Assembly: GCA_016707485.1 (NCBI GenBank)
Contig: JADJHN010000001.1
Span: 930,001-994,000 of the forward strand
Direction of reading: 5' to 3'
Source: Lysobacterales bacterium
GTDB lineage: Bacteria > Pseudomonadota > Gammaproteobacteria > Xanthomonadales > Rhodanobacteraceae
Length of the DNA stretch: 64,000 nt
The notes beneath the pieces were generated by a model. That model had not been told where the DNA came from. It was given only the letters and a program-made list of their open reading frames with translations, and did no database searches. Positions 52,973 to 62,900 of this stretch are shown here, in pieces (position 1 is the first letter of the stretch; each line of letters starts with the position of its first letter). The position numbers and the translations under genes are program-made.

Positions 52973-54805
52973 ATGTCCATCGAAAAACTGCGCAATATCG
53001 CGATCGTCGCCCACGTCGATCATGGCAAGACGACCCTGGTCGACTGCCTGCTCAAGCAATCCGGCACCTTCAGCGAGCGCACCGTGCTCGCCGAACGCGT
53101 CATGGATTCCAACGACCAGGAAAAGGAACGCGGCATCACCATCCTTTCCAAGAACACCGCGATCACCTGGCGCGACAATCGCATCAACATCGTCGATACG
53201 CCAGGCCATGCCGACTTCGGTGGCGAGGTCGAGCGCGTGCTGTCGATGGTCGACACCGTGCTGATCCTGGTCGACGCGATGGACGGGCCGATGCCGCAGA
53301 CGCGCTTCGTCACCCAGAAGGCCTTCGAGATGGGCTTCAAGCCCATCGTCGTGATCAACAAGGTCGATCGTCCCGGCGCGCGTCCGGACTGGGTGCTCAA
53401 CGCCACCTTCGACTTGTTCGACCGCCTCGGCGCGACCGACGAGCAGCTCGATTTCCCGGTGGTCTATGCCTCGGCCCTGCACGGCTATGCCGGCCTCGAT
53501 TCCGATGTGCGCTCCGGCGACATGACGCCGCTTTACGAGGCGATCATGAAGCATGTGTCGCCGCCGCAGGTCGATCCGGACGGCCCGTTCCAGATGCGCA
53601 TCAGCCAGCTCGACTACAGCAACTATGTCGGCCTGATCGGCATCGGCCGCATCCAGCGCGGCAAGGTACGCACGAACATGCCGGTGGCCGTGGTCGACAA
53701 GGATGGCAAGAAACGCAACGCCAAGGTGCTGCAGGTGCTCGGCTTCATGGGCCTGGAGCGGCGCGAAGTCGCCGAAGCCGAAGCCGGCGACATCATCGCC
53801 ATCAACGGCATCGAGGGCTTGAGCATTTCCGACACCATCTGCGCGCCGGAAGCGCCGGAGCAGCTGCCGGTGCTGCACGTCGACGAGCCGACCATCAGCA
53901 TGACTTTCCAGGTCAACAATTCGCCGTTCGCCGGGGTCAAGGAACACAGCGGCGGCAAGTTCCTGACCAGTCGCCAGATCCGCGAGCGCCTGCTCCGCGA
54001 AACCCTGCACAACGTCGCCATGAAGGTCGAGGAAACCGAGGATCCGGACAAGTTCAAGGTTTCCGGTCGCGGCGAACTGCATCTGTCCGTGCTCATCGAG
54101 ACCATGCGTCGAGAAGGCTACGAACTCGCCGTCTCGCGTCCCGAGGTCATCGTCAAGGAAATCGATGGCGAGCTGCAGGAACCCTACGAACAACTGGTCG
54201 TCGACCTCGATGAACAATTCCAGGGCGGCGTCATGGAGCGCCTCGGCAATCGCCGCGGGCAACTCTCGAATATCGAACTCGATGGTCGCGGTCGCGCACG
54301 TCTGGAGTACATGATCCCGGCGCGTGGCCTGATCGGTTTCCAGACCGAGTTCCGCACCATCACCGCCGGCACCGGCCTGCTCTTCCATGTCTTCGATCAC
54401 TACGGTCCGCGCTCGGAAGGTGCCATCGCCAAGCGCTCCAACGGCGTCATGATCTCGAACGGCCAGGGCCCGTCGCCCGCCTATTCGCTGATCAGCCTGC
54501 AGGAACGCGGTCGCCTGTTGATCAACGAAGGCGACGAAATCTATGAAGGCCAGCTGGTCGGCATCCACGCCAAGGACAACGACCTCACCGTCAACGCCCT
54601 GCGCGCCAAGCAGATGACCAACGTGCGCGCCGCCGGCAAGGATGAAACCGTGCAGCTGACGCCGCCGATCCGGATGTCGCTGGAACAGGCGCTGGAGTTC
54701 ATCGAGGATGACGAACTGGTCGAAGTCACGCCCAAGGCGATCCGCCTGCGCAAGAAGCACCTGACCGAAAACGACCGCAAGCGCGCCTCGCGCGCCGCCG
54801 CCTGA
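52973..54805 (+). CDS. typA: Ribosome-associated GTPase TypA/BipA
   Basis: Translational GTPase of 610 residues. It begins MSIEKLRNIAIVAHVDHGKT with the P-loop, then RGITILSKNTAI (G2), DTPGHADFGGEVERVL (G3) and VVINKVDRPGARPDWV (G4), and the specific C-terminal domain with SISDTICAPEAPEQLPVLHV, RGELHLSVLIETMRREGYEL and GPRSEGAIAKRSNGVMISNG. Upstream open frame is not needed. A GC-rich hairpin follows the stop. Confidence 0.96.
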   Translation: MSIEKLRNIAIVAHVDHGKTTLVDCLLKQSGTFSERTVLAERVMDSNDQEKERGITILSKNTAITWRDNRINIVDTPGHADFGGEVERVLSMVDTVLILVDAMDGPMPQTRFVTQKAFEMGFKPIVVINKVDRPGARPDWVLNATFDLFDRLGATDEQLDFPVVYASALHGYAGLDSDVRSGDMTPLYEAIMKHVSPPQVDPDGPFQMRISQLDYSNYVGLIGIGRIQRGKVRTNMPVAVVDKDGKKRNAKVLQVLGFMGLERREVAEAEAGDIIAINGIEGLSISDTICAPEAPEQLPVLHVDEPTISMTFQVNNSPFAGVKEHSGGKFLTSRQIRERLLRETLHNVAMKVEETEDPDKFKVSGRGELHLSVLIETMRREGYELAVSRPEVIVKEIDGELQEPYEQLVVDLDEQFQGGVMERLGNRRGQLSNIELDGRGRARLEYMIPARGLIGFQTEFRTITAGTGLLFHVFDHYGPRSEGAIAKRSNGVMISNGQGPSPAYSLISLQERGRLLINEGDEIYEGQLVGIHAKDNDLTVNALRAKQMTNVRAAGKDETVQLTPPIRMSLEQALEFIEDDELVEVTPKAIRLRKKHLTENDRKRASRAAA

Positions 54806-54812
54806 TCACCCG

Positions 54813-54833
54813 GGATCGGCTGCTGGCCGATCC
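54813..54833 (+). terminator. Hairpin after typA
   Basis: GGATCGGC and GCCGATCC pair perfectly around TGCTG, eight bases after the typA stop. There is no U-tract, so this is a weak or factor-assisted terminator at best. Confidence 0.4.
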
Positions 54834-54922
54834 GGCATTCGTCCGGCACGGCGAGGCACGTCGGCGCTGCCTTTCGGCAGCGCCGCGACCCGCGAAGTTT
54901 CCGTGGAACAAGGAATATGGAA

Positions 54923-55276
54923 GGAGTCGGCCGATAAGCCGGGTTTTGTCGTGGGCAGCCATTCCTCTGGATCCTGCGTCGCCGCAGGATTCAAGCAACC
55001 AACCCGGGAGCGACGCGGGCCGCGCCATGGCTCCCCTATTTGGTCTTGCTCCAGGTGGGGTTTGCCGTGCCATGCGGCGTTGGCCCCGCATGCGGTGTGC
55101 TCTTACCACACCGTTTCACCCTTGCCACGCGCATCCTGCGATGCCGTTCGGCGGTTTGTTTTCTGTTGCACTTTCCGTCGGCTCGCGCCGCCCAGGCGTT
55201 ACCTGGCACCTTGCCCTGCGGAGCCCGGACTTTCCTCGCCGTGTCGAAACACGTCGCGACTGCCTGGCCGACTCCA
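54923..55276 (-). ncRNA. rnpB: RNase P RNA, class A
   Basis: Catalytic RNA that removes the 5' leader of tRNA precursors. On the minus strand it begins GGAGTCGGCCAGGCAGTCGC and contains GAGGAAAGTCCGGGCTCC (conserved core, around 55220-55237) and ACAGAAAACAAACCGCC. It ends ACCCGGCTTATCGGCCGACT then CC, whose last bases pair with the first ones. The long P-stem of the ends and the core motifs make the identification firm; length about 354 bases. Confidence 0.95.
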
Positions 55277-55298
55277 GTGCGCATTCTAGCGTGATTGG

Positions 55299-55418
55299 GG
55301 GAATGGGGAATCGGGAATCGGGAATTGCAGGAAGCGGCTTCAGCCGCTTCCCAAGGAAATCCAAAGACCTGCACTCCCCACTCCCGATTCCTCATTCACA
55401 TTCCCGAACCACACATTG
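55299..55418. repeat. Composite inverted repeat with REP palindrome
   Basis: Outer arms of repeated GGGAAT/CGGGAAT (55299-55328) face the inverse CTCCCCACTCCCGATTCC region (about 55377-55400). The centre, GGAAGCGGCT-TC-AGCCGCTTCC (55330-55351), is a perfect palindrome and is related to the hairpin at 18.48 kb. Typical of Xanthomonadales intergenic repeats. No gene here. Confidence 0.65.
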
Positions 55419-55500
55419 AGGCTCGCAAACGCCTCCGCTATGCTGCCGCGCTGCGCTTCGCCCGTTCGAGATCCTCTTGCTCACTAACCGCTCCGATCTG

Positions 55501-58068
55501 GTGAAGAAGTCCTTCTGGCGCGCCGTGCTGTTCGCAGCCCTCGTCGCCGCGTTGAACTTCGCCCTCTGGGCATTCCTCAATCGGCCCAAGCAGATCGATG
55601 ACTGGAGTGGCCGCGTCGAAGGCATGGCCTACAACGCCTTCCAGCGTTACCAGGATCCGACCAAGGGTCTGTTCCCCAGCGAGTCCGAACTGGCCAGCGA
55701 CATCCGCATGCTGTCGCGGCATACCAAGCGCCTGCGCACCTATTCCTCGCTGGAAAGCCCGCAGATCCCGCGCCTCGCCGCGTTCTATGACATGGAGGTC
55801 ATGTCGGGTGCATGGATCGACCGGCGCATGCACAACAACGAGGCCGAACTGGAGGCGCTGATCGCGCTGTCCCGCAAGCACGACAACATCACCCGCGCCA
55901 TGATCGGCAACGAGACGATCCTGCGCGGCGATGTCAGCATCGACCAGCTGATCAACTACATCGATCGTGCCCGTGCGCAGTTGAAGATCCCGGTTTCGAC
56001 CGCCGAACCGTTCTATGTCTGGGAACGCAATCCAAAGCTCGCCGAGCACGTCGATTTCATCAGCGTGCACCTGCTGCCGTACTGGGAAAAGATACCGCGC
56101 AAGGATGCCATCAACTTCACCCTTGGACAGTACAAGAGGCTCAAGGAACTGTTTCCCGGCAAGCCGGTGGTCATCGGCGAAGTGGGCTGGCCGTCGAACG
56201 GCGACCGTCTTGAACACGCACAGCCCTCGATCGAGGACGAAGCGCAGTTCCTGCGCGAGTGGTTCAACGTCGCCGAACGCGAGCACATCGACTACTACGT
56301 GATGGAAGCGATCGACCAGCCGTGGAAGGAAGTTTTCGCCGGCCGCGTCGAAGCCTACTGGGGCATGTTCAATGCCGCGCGCGAGCCGAAGTTCGCGCTG
56401 ACCGGCAAGGTCATCGAGGACCCGACCTGGTGGATCAAGGCACTCGCGGCGTCCCTGCTGGCGCTGCTGCCGATGTTCTGGTTCGCCCGCCACTTCATGC
56501 GCTTCTACGTGACCGGCATCCTGTTCTTCCTCGGCCTCATCCAGTTGTCGGTGTCGGTCATCGTCTGGTCGATCAGCGTGCCGCTGGCGTTCTACCTGAG
56601 TCCGCTGGACTGGACCATGTTCCTGCTGCTGGTGCCCGCCCAGCTCGCCATCATCCTCGTCCTGCTGATCAACGGTTTCGAATTCACCGAGGTCCTGTGG
56701 CGACCGCGATGGCTGCGCCACTTCGAGCTGCTGCAGCCCTCGCCGGCCGCCGAACAGCCGTTTGTCTCGATCCACCTGGCATGCTGCAACGAGCCGCCGG
56801 AGATGGTCATCCTCACGCTTGATTCGCTGGCCGCGCTCGATTACGCCAACTACGAAGTGCTGGTCATCGACAACAACACCAAGCGCGAAGATGTGTGGAA
56901 GCCGGTCGAGGAATACTGCGCGAAACTCGGCGCGCGATTCCGCTTCTTCCACCTCAACCCGTGGCCGGGCTTCAAGGCTGGCGCGCTCAACTTTGGCCTT
57001 GAACAGACCGACCCGCGTGCCGAAATCGTCGCCGTCGTCGATGCCGATTATGTCGTGCGCGAGGACTGGCTCAGTGCCCTGACCGGGCACTTCAAGGATC
57101 CGAAGATCGCCGTGGTGCAATGTCCGCAGGCGCATCGCGATTCCGAATCCGATCCATTCCGGCGCATGACCGCATGGGAATACGACGGCTTCTTCCGCAT
57201 CGGCATGCACCATCGCAACGAGCGCAATGCCATCATCCAGCACGGCACCATGACCATGGTGCGCAAGGATCTGCTCAACAATACGGGCAAGTGGTCCGAG
57301 TGGACGATCTGCGAGGATGCCGAGCTCGGCCTGCGCCTGATGCATGCCGGCCACGAGCTGGCCTATGTCGACGAGTTGATGGGCAAGGGCCTGACGCCGG
57401 CCGATTTCACCGCCTACAAGTCGCAGCGCTATCGCTGGGCGTTTGGCGCGATGCAGATCATGAAGGCACGCTTTGGCTGGATGACGGCCAAGGACAGTCC
57501 GCTCAGCCGTGGCCAGAAGTTCCACTTCCTCACCGGCTGGTTCTCGTGGTTTGCCGATGCCCTGCACCTGGTCTTCACCATGATGGCGATCGCCTGGACC
57601 ATCGGCATGGTCGGCTGGCCGCGCTACTTCACCTTGCCCATGGAATTGTTCCTGATCCCGATCATCGGCTTCATCATCAGCAAGGTGTTCTTCGGCATCG
57701 TCCTTTATCGCAAACGCGTGCCGTGTTCCTGGTACGACACGATCATGGCCTCGATCGCCAGCATGGGCCTCAGCCATGCCATTGCCCGCGGCATCTTCCT
57801 CGGCCTGTGGAAGAAGAAGGGCGAGTTCGTGCGCACGGCCAAGAGCCGCCGCCTCGGCGGCAAGCCGAGCGCGTTCTCGTCCGTGCGCGAGGAACTGCTG
57901 ATGTTCATTGCCCTGGTCGCCAGCATCATCGCCATGATCCATTCCACCGGCATCAATTACGTCGAAGGAAAATTGTGGATCGGCATTCTGGCGGCGCAGG
58001 CGATTCCCTATGCCTCGGCCCTGATCGGCGCGTGGATCGCGCACCATTCGAGCGAAGCCGCAGCTTGA
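55501..58068 (+). CDS. GH17-GT2 fusion, beta-glucan synthase-like membrane protein
   Basis: Product of about 855 residues. Order: an N-terminal membrane helix; a periplasmic GH17-like domain (residues about 40-310, with MIGNETILRGD and VVIGEVGWPSNGD holding the two expected Glu); membrane helices; a GT2 domain with VVDADYVVREDWLSALTGHF, EDAELGLRLMHAG and QRYRWAFGAMQI (D, D, ED and QxxRW motifs); and further helices. Such fusions make beta-1,3 or cyclic glucans in rhizobia and pseudomonads (NdvB-like); the exact product here is inferred. GTG at 55501 was preferred over TTG at 55477. Confidence 0.88.
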   Translation: MKKSFWRAVLFAALVAALNFALWAFLNRPKQIDDWSGRVEGMAYNAFQRYQDPTKGLFPSESELASDIRMLSRHTKRLRTYSSLESPQIPRLAAFYDMEVMSGAWIDRRMHNNEAELEALIALSRKHDNITRAMIGNETILRGDVSIDQLINYIDRARAQLKIPVSTAEPFYVWERNPKLAEHVDFISVHLLPYWEKIPRKDAINFTLGQYKRLKELFPGKPVVIGEVGWPSNGDRLEHAQPSIEDEAQFLREWFNVAEREHIDYYVMEAIDQPWKEVFAGRVEAYWGMFNAAREPKFALTGKVIEDPTWWIKALAASLLALLPMFWFARHFMRFYVTGILFFLGLIQLSVSVIVWSISVPLAFYLSPLDWTMFLLLVPAQLAIILVLLINGFEFTEVLWRPRWLRHFELLQPSPAAEQPFVSIHLACCNEPPEMVILTLDSLAALDYANYEVLVIDNNTKREDVWKPVEEYCAKLGARFRFFHLNPWPGFKAGALNFGLEQTDPRAEIVAVVDADYVVREDWLSALTGHFKDPKIAVVQCPQAHRDSESDPFRRMTAWEYDGFFRIGMHHRNERNAIIQHGTMTMVRKDLLNNTGKWSEWTICEDAELGLRLMHAGHELAYVDELMGKGLTPADFTAYKSQRYRWAFGAMQIMKARFGWMTAKDSPLSRGQKFHFLTGWFSWFADALHLVFTMMAIAWTIGMVGWPRYFTLPMELFLIPIIGFIISKVFFGIVLYRKRVPCSWYDTIMASIASMGLSHAIARGIFLGLWKKKGEFVRTAKSRRLGGKPSAFSSVREELLMFIALVASIIAMIHSTGINYVEGKLWIGILAAQAIPYASALIGAWIAHHSSEAAA

Positions 58069-58149
58069 GGCAAGCGTTCGTGGCTCGCGGATGAACGCCA
58101 GGCACGCGCATAACATTGTTCTGCCGCGCGCCCTGTTATAAAACAATCC

Positions 58150-59931
58150 ATGACATCCGCCGCTTCAATCCCCGTTCGCCGCTTGCCCCTGCTGCGAAGC
58201 AGCCTGATTGCCCTGGTCCTCTCGGCAGCATCATTGCCGGCGCTGGCGGCGCATGTCCGCGTGCAGCTTGATGGACTCGACGACGAACTGTCCGCGGCCG
58301 CGCTCGGCGCCCTGGAATTGCAGCAATACAGCAAGCGCGAGGTCAGTCGCGCCCAGGTCCAGCGCCTTTACCGGCGTGCCGAAAGGCAGATCCAGCGCGC
58401 CCTCGAACCCTACGGCTATTACAACGTCGGCGTGGCCGGGGAACTCGCCAACGAAGGCGAGGACTATCGCGCCGTCTTCACCGTGAAACCCGGCGATCCG
58501 GTCAAGGTCACGGACGTCGACATCCGCATCGATGGCGAAACGGAAGGTTTGCGCGCCGTCGACATGGCGCGCGCCGCCTTCTCGCCACGCCGAGGCCAGC
58601 GCCTCGACCACGCCGAGTACGAACGCAGCAAGGCGGCCATCCACGCAGCATTGTTCAGCGTCGGCTATCTCGATGCCGAGCTGGCCACGCATCGGGTCGA
58701 GGTGCAACGCGCGGCGAACACGGCGACGATCAATCTCGCCTGGAAAGTCGGTCAGCGCTATCGCTTCGCCGACACCGGCTTCGAGGGCGGCCAGTTTCCA
58801 GATGAATTCATGCAGCGCTATATCCCCTGGGAGGTCGGCGACTACTATGACCAGACACAATTGCTGGCCCTGCAGCAGCGCCTGTTCGATGCCAACTATT
58901 TCGCCATCTCGCAGGTGCAGCCGGATCTCGACAAGGCGAGCGCGGGATCGGTGCCAATCGCGGTGACCCTGGCCCCGGCCAAGCGCACGGTCTATACCGG
59001 CGGCATATTTGTCGGCACCGATACCGGCGCCGGCATCCGCGGCGGCATCGAACGACGATGGGTCAATCGGCGCGGCCACAAGATGAAGTTCGAGACCATT
59101 CTCGCCCAGCGCCTGAAGACCTTGTCGACCCTCTACCAGGTTCCACTGCCCGGCAAGAACAACCACAGCCTGAACTTCGGCATCACCTATCGCGACGAAA
59201 ACACCAAGACCAGCGAATCGAAAACCCTGCGCCTGGCAGCGAATGATTCGCAGGTCTGGCATGGCTGGACGCGCACCCTAGGCCTGCAGTTCCTGACCGG
59301 CGATTTCAAGGTCGCGGAAACAAAGGGAAGCACCACCCTGCTCTACCCGGAAATCGTGCTGGCCAGGAAGCGTGCCGATGATTTCAACTTTCCGCGCAAG
59401 GGCTGGTCGCTGACGATGGCCGCGCGCGCCGGCCAGAAAGGCCTGCTTTCCGACACCGGCTTTGCCCAGATCACGGCCGATGCGAAGTGGATACGCGGGA
59501 TTGGCGATGACAGTCGCTTCATCGCCCGTGGTGCCTTTGGCTATACCCGGGTCGACGATTTCGACAAGTTGCCGCCCGAGTTGCGCTTCTTTGCCGGCGG
59601 TGATCGCTCGATCCGTGGCTATGCATTCCAGACCGTCGGCCCACGCCGGCAATTTGCCGACGATCCCGTACCCAAGGTGATTGGTGGCAAGCAACTCCTT
59701 GTCGGCAGCGCCGAGTACGAATACTACTTCACGCCGAAATGGGGTGCGGCCGCATTCGTCGATGCCGGTGATGCCTTCAGTGGCAAGGATTTCGATCTCA
59801 AGATCGGTGCCGGCCTCGGCATGCGCTGGCGCTCGCCGGTGGGGCTTGTTCGCGTCGATCTCGGCACGCCGATCGGCGATCCCTATGCCAGCGGCATCGA
59901 ACTCCACATCATCATCGGGCCGGATCTGTGA
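58150..59931 (+). CDS. tamA: Outer-membrane translocation component TamA
   Basis: Omp85-family protein of 593 residues: signal peptide, POTRA domains (HVRVQLDGLDDELSAAALGA, VKVTDVDIRIDGETEGL, TGFEGGQFPDEFMQRYIPWE), then a 16-strand barrel with the lid-lock type RFFAGGDRSIRGYAFQTVGP and a terminal VRVDLGTPIG...GPDL. Together with TamB it aids insertion of outer-membrane proteins and lipid transport. Its stop overlaps the tamB GTG start. Confidence 0.94.
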   Translation: MTSAASIPVRRLPLLRSSLIALVLSAASLPALAAHVRVQLDGLDDELSAAALGALELQQYSKREVSRAQVQRLYRRAERQIQRALEPYGYYNVGVAGELANEGEDYRAVFTVKPGDPVKVTDVDIRIDGETEGLRAVDMARAAFSPRRGQRLDHAEYERSKAAIHAALFSVGYLDAELATHRVEVQRAANTATINLAWKVGQRYRFADTGFEGGQFPDEFMQRYIPWEVGDYYDQTQLLALQQRLFDANYFAISQVQPDLDKASAGSVPIAVTLAPAKRTVYTGGIFVGTDTGAGIRGGIERRWVNRRGHKMKFETILAQRLKTLSTLYQVPLPGKNNHSLNFGITYRDENTKTSESKTLRLAANDSQVWHGWTRTLGLQFLTGDFKVAETKGSTTLLYPEIVLARKRADDFNFPRKGWSLTMAARAGQKGLLSDTGFAQITADAKWIRGIGDDSRFIARGAFGYTRVDDFDKLPPELRFFAGGDRSIRGYAFQTVGPRRQFADDPVPKVIGGKQLLVGSAEYEYYFTPKWGAAAFVDAGDAFSGKDFDLKIGAGLGMRWRSPVGLVRVDLGTPIGDPYASGIELHIIIGPDL

Positions 59932-62900
59932 GCGCCGCCGAGCAAATCGCACCGAAGCCGACCAGGCGCTTCGTCAGGCGTCGAATCCTGCGTGGCATCG
60001 GCTGGACCCTGCTGACCTTGCTTGTCGTCATTGGCGGCCTCCTGCTGTGGGCGCTCAACAGCGAATCCGGCGCCCGCTTCGTTCTGGCCCGCGTGCAATC
60101 CGCCCTCGATGACAAGCTCGTCGTCGGCCACAGCAGCGGCAGCTTGTCCGGCCCGCTCGTGCTGGACGACCTGCGCTATGCCGATGCCACCGCCGGTATC
60201 GATGCGCGCATGGGCCGGCTCAGCCTTGATCCGGCCCTCCTCTCCTTGCTCCGCGGCCGCGTCGAGCTGGAAGAGGTGCTCGCCGACGATGTAGATGTCG
60301 CCCTGAGCACGGTCGCAGCGAAACCCGAAGACGGCAGCAGCGAATTCTCGCTGACCGCGCCTATCGACATCCTCATCAACAGACTCGCCCTGCAACGCGC
60401 CACGATCAGGAGTGATGGCAAGCCGATCCTGCTGGTCGATCGTCTCGACTTGAGCGGCGCATGGACCGGCGATGGCGTGCTGGTCAAGCAACTGGCCTTG
60501 CGCTCGCCGGACGGGCACATCGACCTGTCCGGCAACCTTGTCACCCTGGATGGATGGTCGGGCAGCGGCGAAACCCGATTCGAATGGCGCGCCGGCGATA
60601 CCGATCTCGCCGGCACCTTGACCAGTCGCAGCAACGGCAAGCAGGCGCGCATTGAATTGCATCTGGCAAAGCCGACTCCGGCGACGGCGACGGTCACCAT
60701 CGAGCAGGATGCCAAGGCGACATGGAACCTCGTCCTCGATGTTCCTGGCTTCGACGCGAAATCAGTCATCCCCGACAGCACGTTGGGGCAACTGGCCGTG
60801 CACCTGCAGGGCAGCGGTACGCGCGCCAACGGCGAGCTCGGCGCAACCGTGCAGATCGACCAGCACACGCTGGCGATCGAGCCTCTGCACTATGCACTCA
60901 ATGACGGCATCGTCAGCATCGAGACGCTGCATCTGACTTCGCCTGCGTCGACCGGTGCGCTCGATATCAGCGGCACCCTCGACACCGGCGCATCGCCCCT
61001 CGCTGCGGATCTCGAGGCGGACTGGCAGGGCATCGAGTTGCCGGCTGACCTGGCCGGTCAGCCACTCGCCACGCATGGCAGCCTGGCGATCAATGGCAGC
61101 GCCAGGCAATTTGCCGCGAAGGGTTCGCTGGCCCTTGGCCCGCCCGATGCACTGGCCGATATCGACGTCGACATCAGCGGCACGCCGGATGCAATCACCC
61201 TGAACACCGTGCGCCTGAAACAGGCCGACGGTGGACTCGATGCCAGCGGCACGGTCTCGCTGCAACCGACGCTGGGCTGGACCATCAAGGCAAGCGCGAA
61301 CAAGCTCGATCCGGGCGCATTCCTCGCCGACTGGCCAGGCGCGATCGATTTCATTCTCGACACGGCGGGGACGCAGACGGCGGATGGTCCCGATGCATCG
61401 CTGACCCTGGCCAAGGTCGGCGGCACGCTGCGTGGAAAACCGCTCGGCGGCTCGGCCGACTTGCACCTGCAGCCCGGCTACATCGTCAACGGCACGCTCG
61501 ATGTGCAATCGGGTGGCAGTCGCCTTGTCGTGGAAGGGCGCGGCGGCACGCAGACCAATGCGCAGATCCGCTTTGACGTGGCCTCGCTCGGCGACTGGCT
61601 GCCGGATGCAGGCGGCAAGGCGAATGGCAAGATCAAGGTCAATGGCCAATGGCCGAAACTCGATGTCGATGGCGATGTCAGCGCCAGCGCAATTGCCTGG
61701 TCGGGCGTTCGCATCGAATCGATGGAACTCGTGGCCAAGATCACCGATCTGGAAAAGCCCGCTGGCGCACTGACCCTGAAAGCGCAAAACATCACACATG
61801 GAGATATGCATTTCGACACCCTGCTGGTCGAAGGCGATGGCAACAAGGAATCACATCAGGCCAGCCTGACCGCGAAAGGCACGCCGGCAAGCATCGACGT
61901 CTCGCTCAGCGGCGGCAGCACGAACGGAACCTGGAACGGCCAGGTCAAGACCCTGCACCTTGATCCGGCCGGGCGCAATCTTCCGGATCTCGATCTGGAT
62001 CAGATTGCACGAATGAGCTGGGATGGAAGCCGCTTTGAACTCGGCCAAAGCTGCCTCGTCGGCAAGCCGCCCTCGCGGGAGCGCGCCGGCCCCGCCGATC
62101 CCAAAGTGCCGCTCAAGGCCGGCGAAGTTGCCGCAGAATCGGTTGCCGCGCCTGAACCGGAAGTTCCGGCACGCCTGTGTGTGGGCGGCAGCAGCGACAG
62201 CGATGGCTCGCTGGCTGGCAGCTACGCCATCGAGCACCTGCCCCTGCGCCTGCTGGTGCGTCTCGGCGCGCCGGAGTCGCCGGTACGCCTGCGCGGCGAG
62301 ATCCATGGTTCGGGAGCGGTTTCGCGCAAGGGCCATGGCGCGCTCGGCGGCAACGCATCCTTGCAATCGGACAAGGGCGAGGTGTTCTATGCCGGTGGCG
62401 ACAACAAGCCGCTGCTGAGCTACACCGGCCTCAGCATCGAAGCGACCTTGCATGATTCGGCGACGACTGCGCAGGTCCGCGCCGCGCTCGATCACGGAGG
62501 CCGCATTGCCGGCGACATCAGGATGACGCCCGGCGAAGGCGAGCAGCAGGTCCTTGACGGCAACCTTGCACTTGAACTCAACAGCCTCGCCTTCATCGAA
62601 TTGCTGAGCAGCGAAGTCACCAACCCCGGCGGCAGGCTGTCGGCCAACTACGCAATCGCCGGAACGCTGTCCGCGCCGCGTCTCGACGGTGCCTTGAACC
62701 TCGACGGCTTTGCCGCGGAAATCCCCGCCGCAGGAATCAAGCTCAAGGAAGGCAAGGTCAGCCTGCGCGCCAACGACGCGCAACGCTACGTGCTGGAGGG
62801 CTCGCTGAGCTCGGGCGAGGGCAAGCTGCTGATCTCCGGTGAAGGCGGGCTGGCTGCCGACGCGCCGATGACAATCAGCCTCAAGGGCGAGCAATTCCTT

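Noticed and set aside
52949..54760. 603-codon frame antisense to typA
   Set aside because: Shadow of the third-position GC bias of typA; typA has all GTPase motifs, this frame has none.
55438..58146. 902-codon frame antisense to the GH17-GT2 gene
   Set aside because: Same codon-bias shadow effect; His/Asp/Gln-rich composition without motifs.
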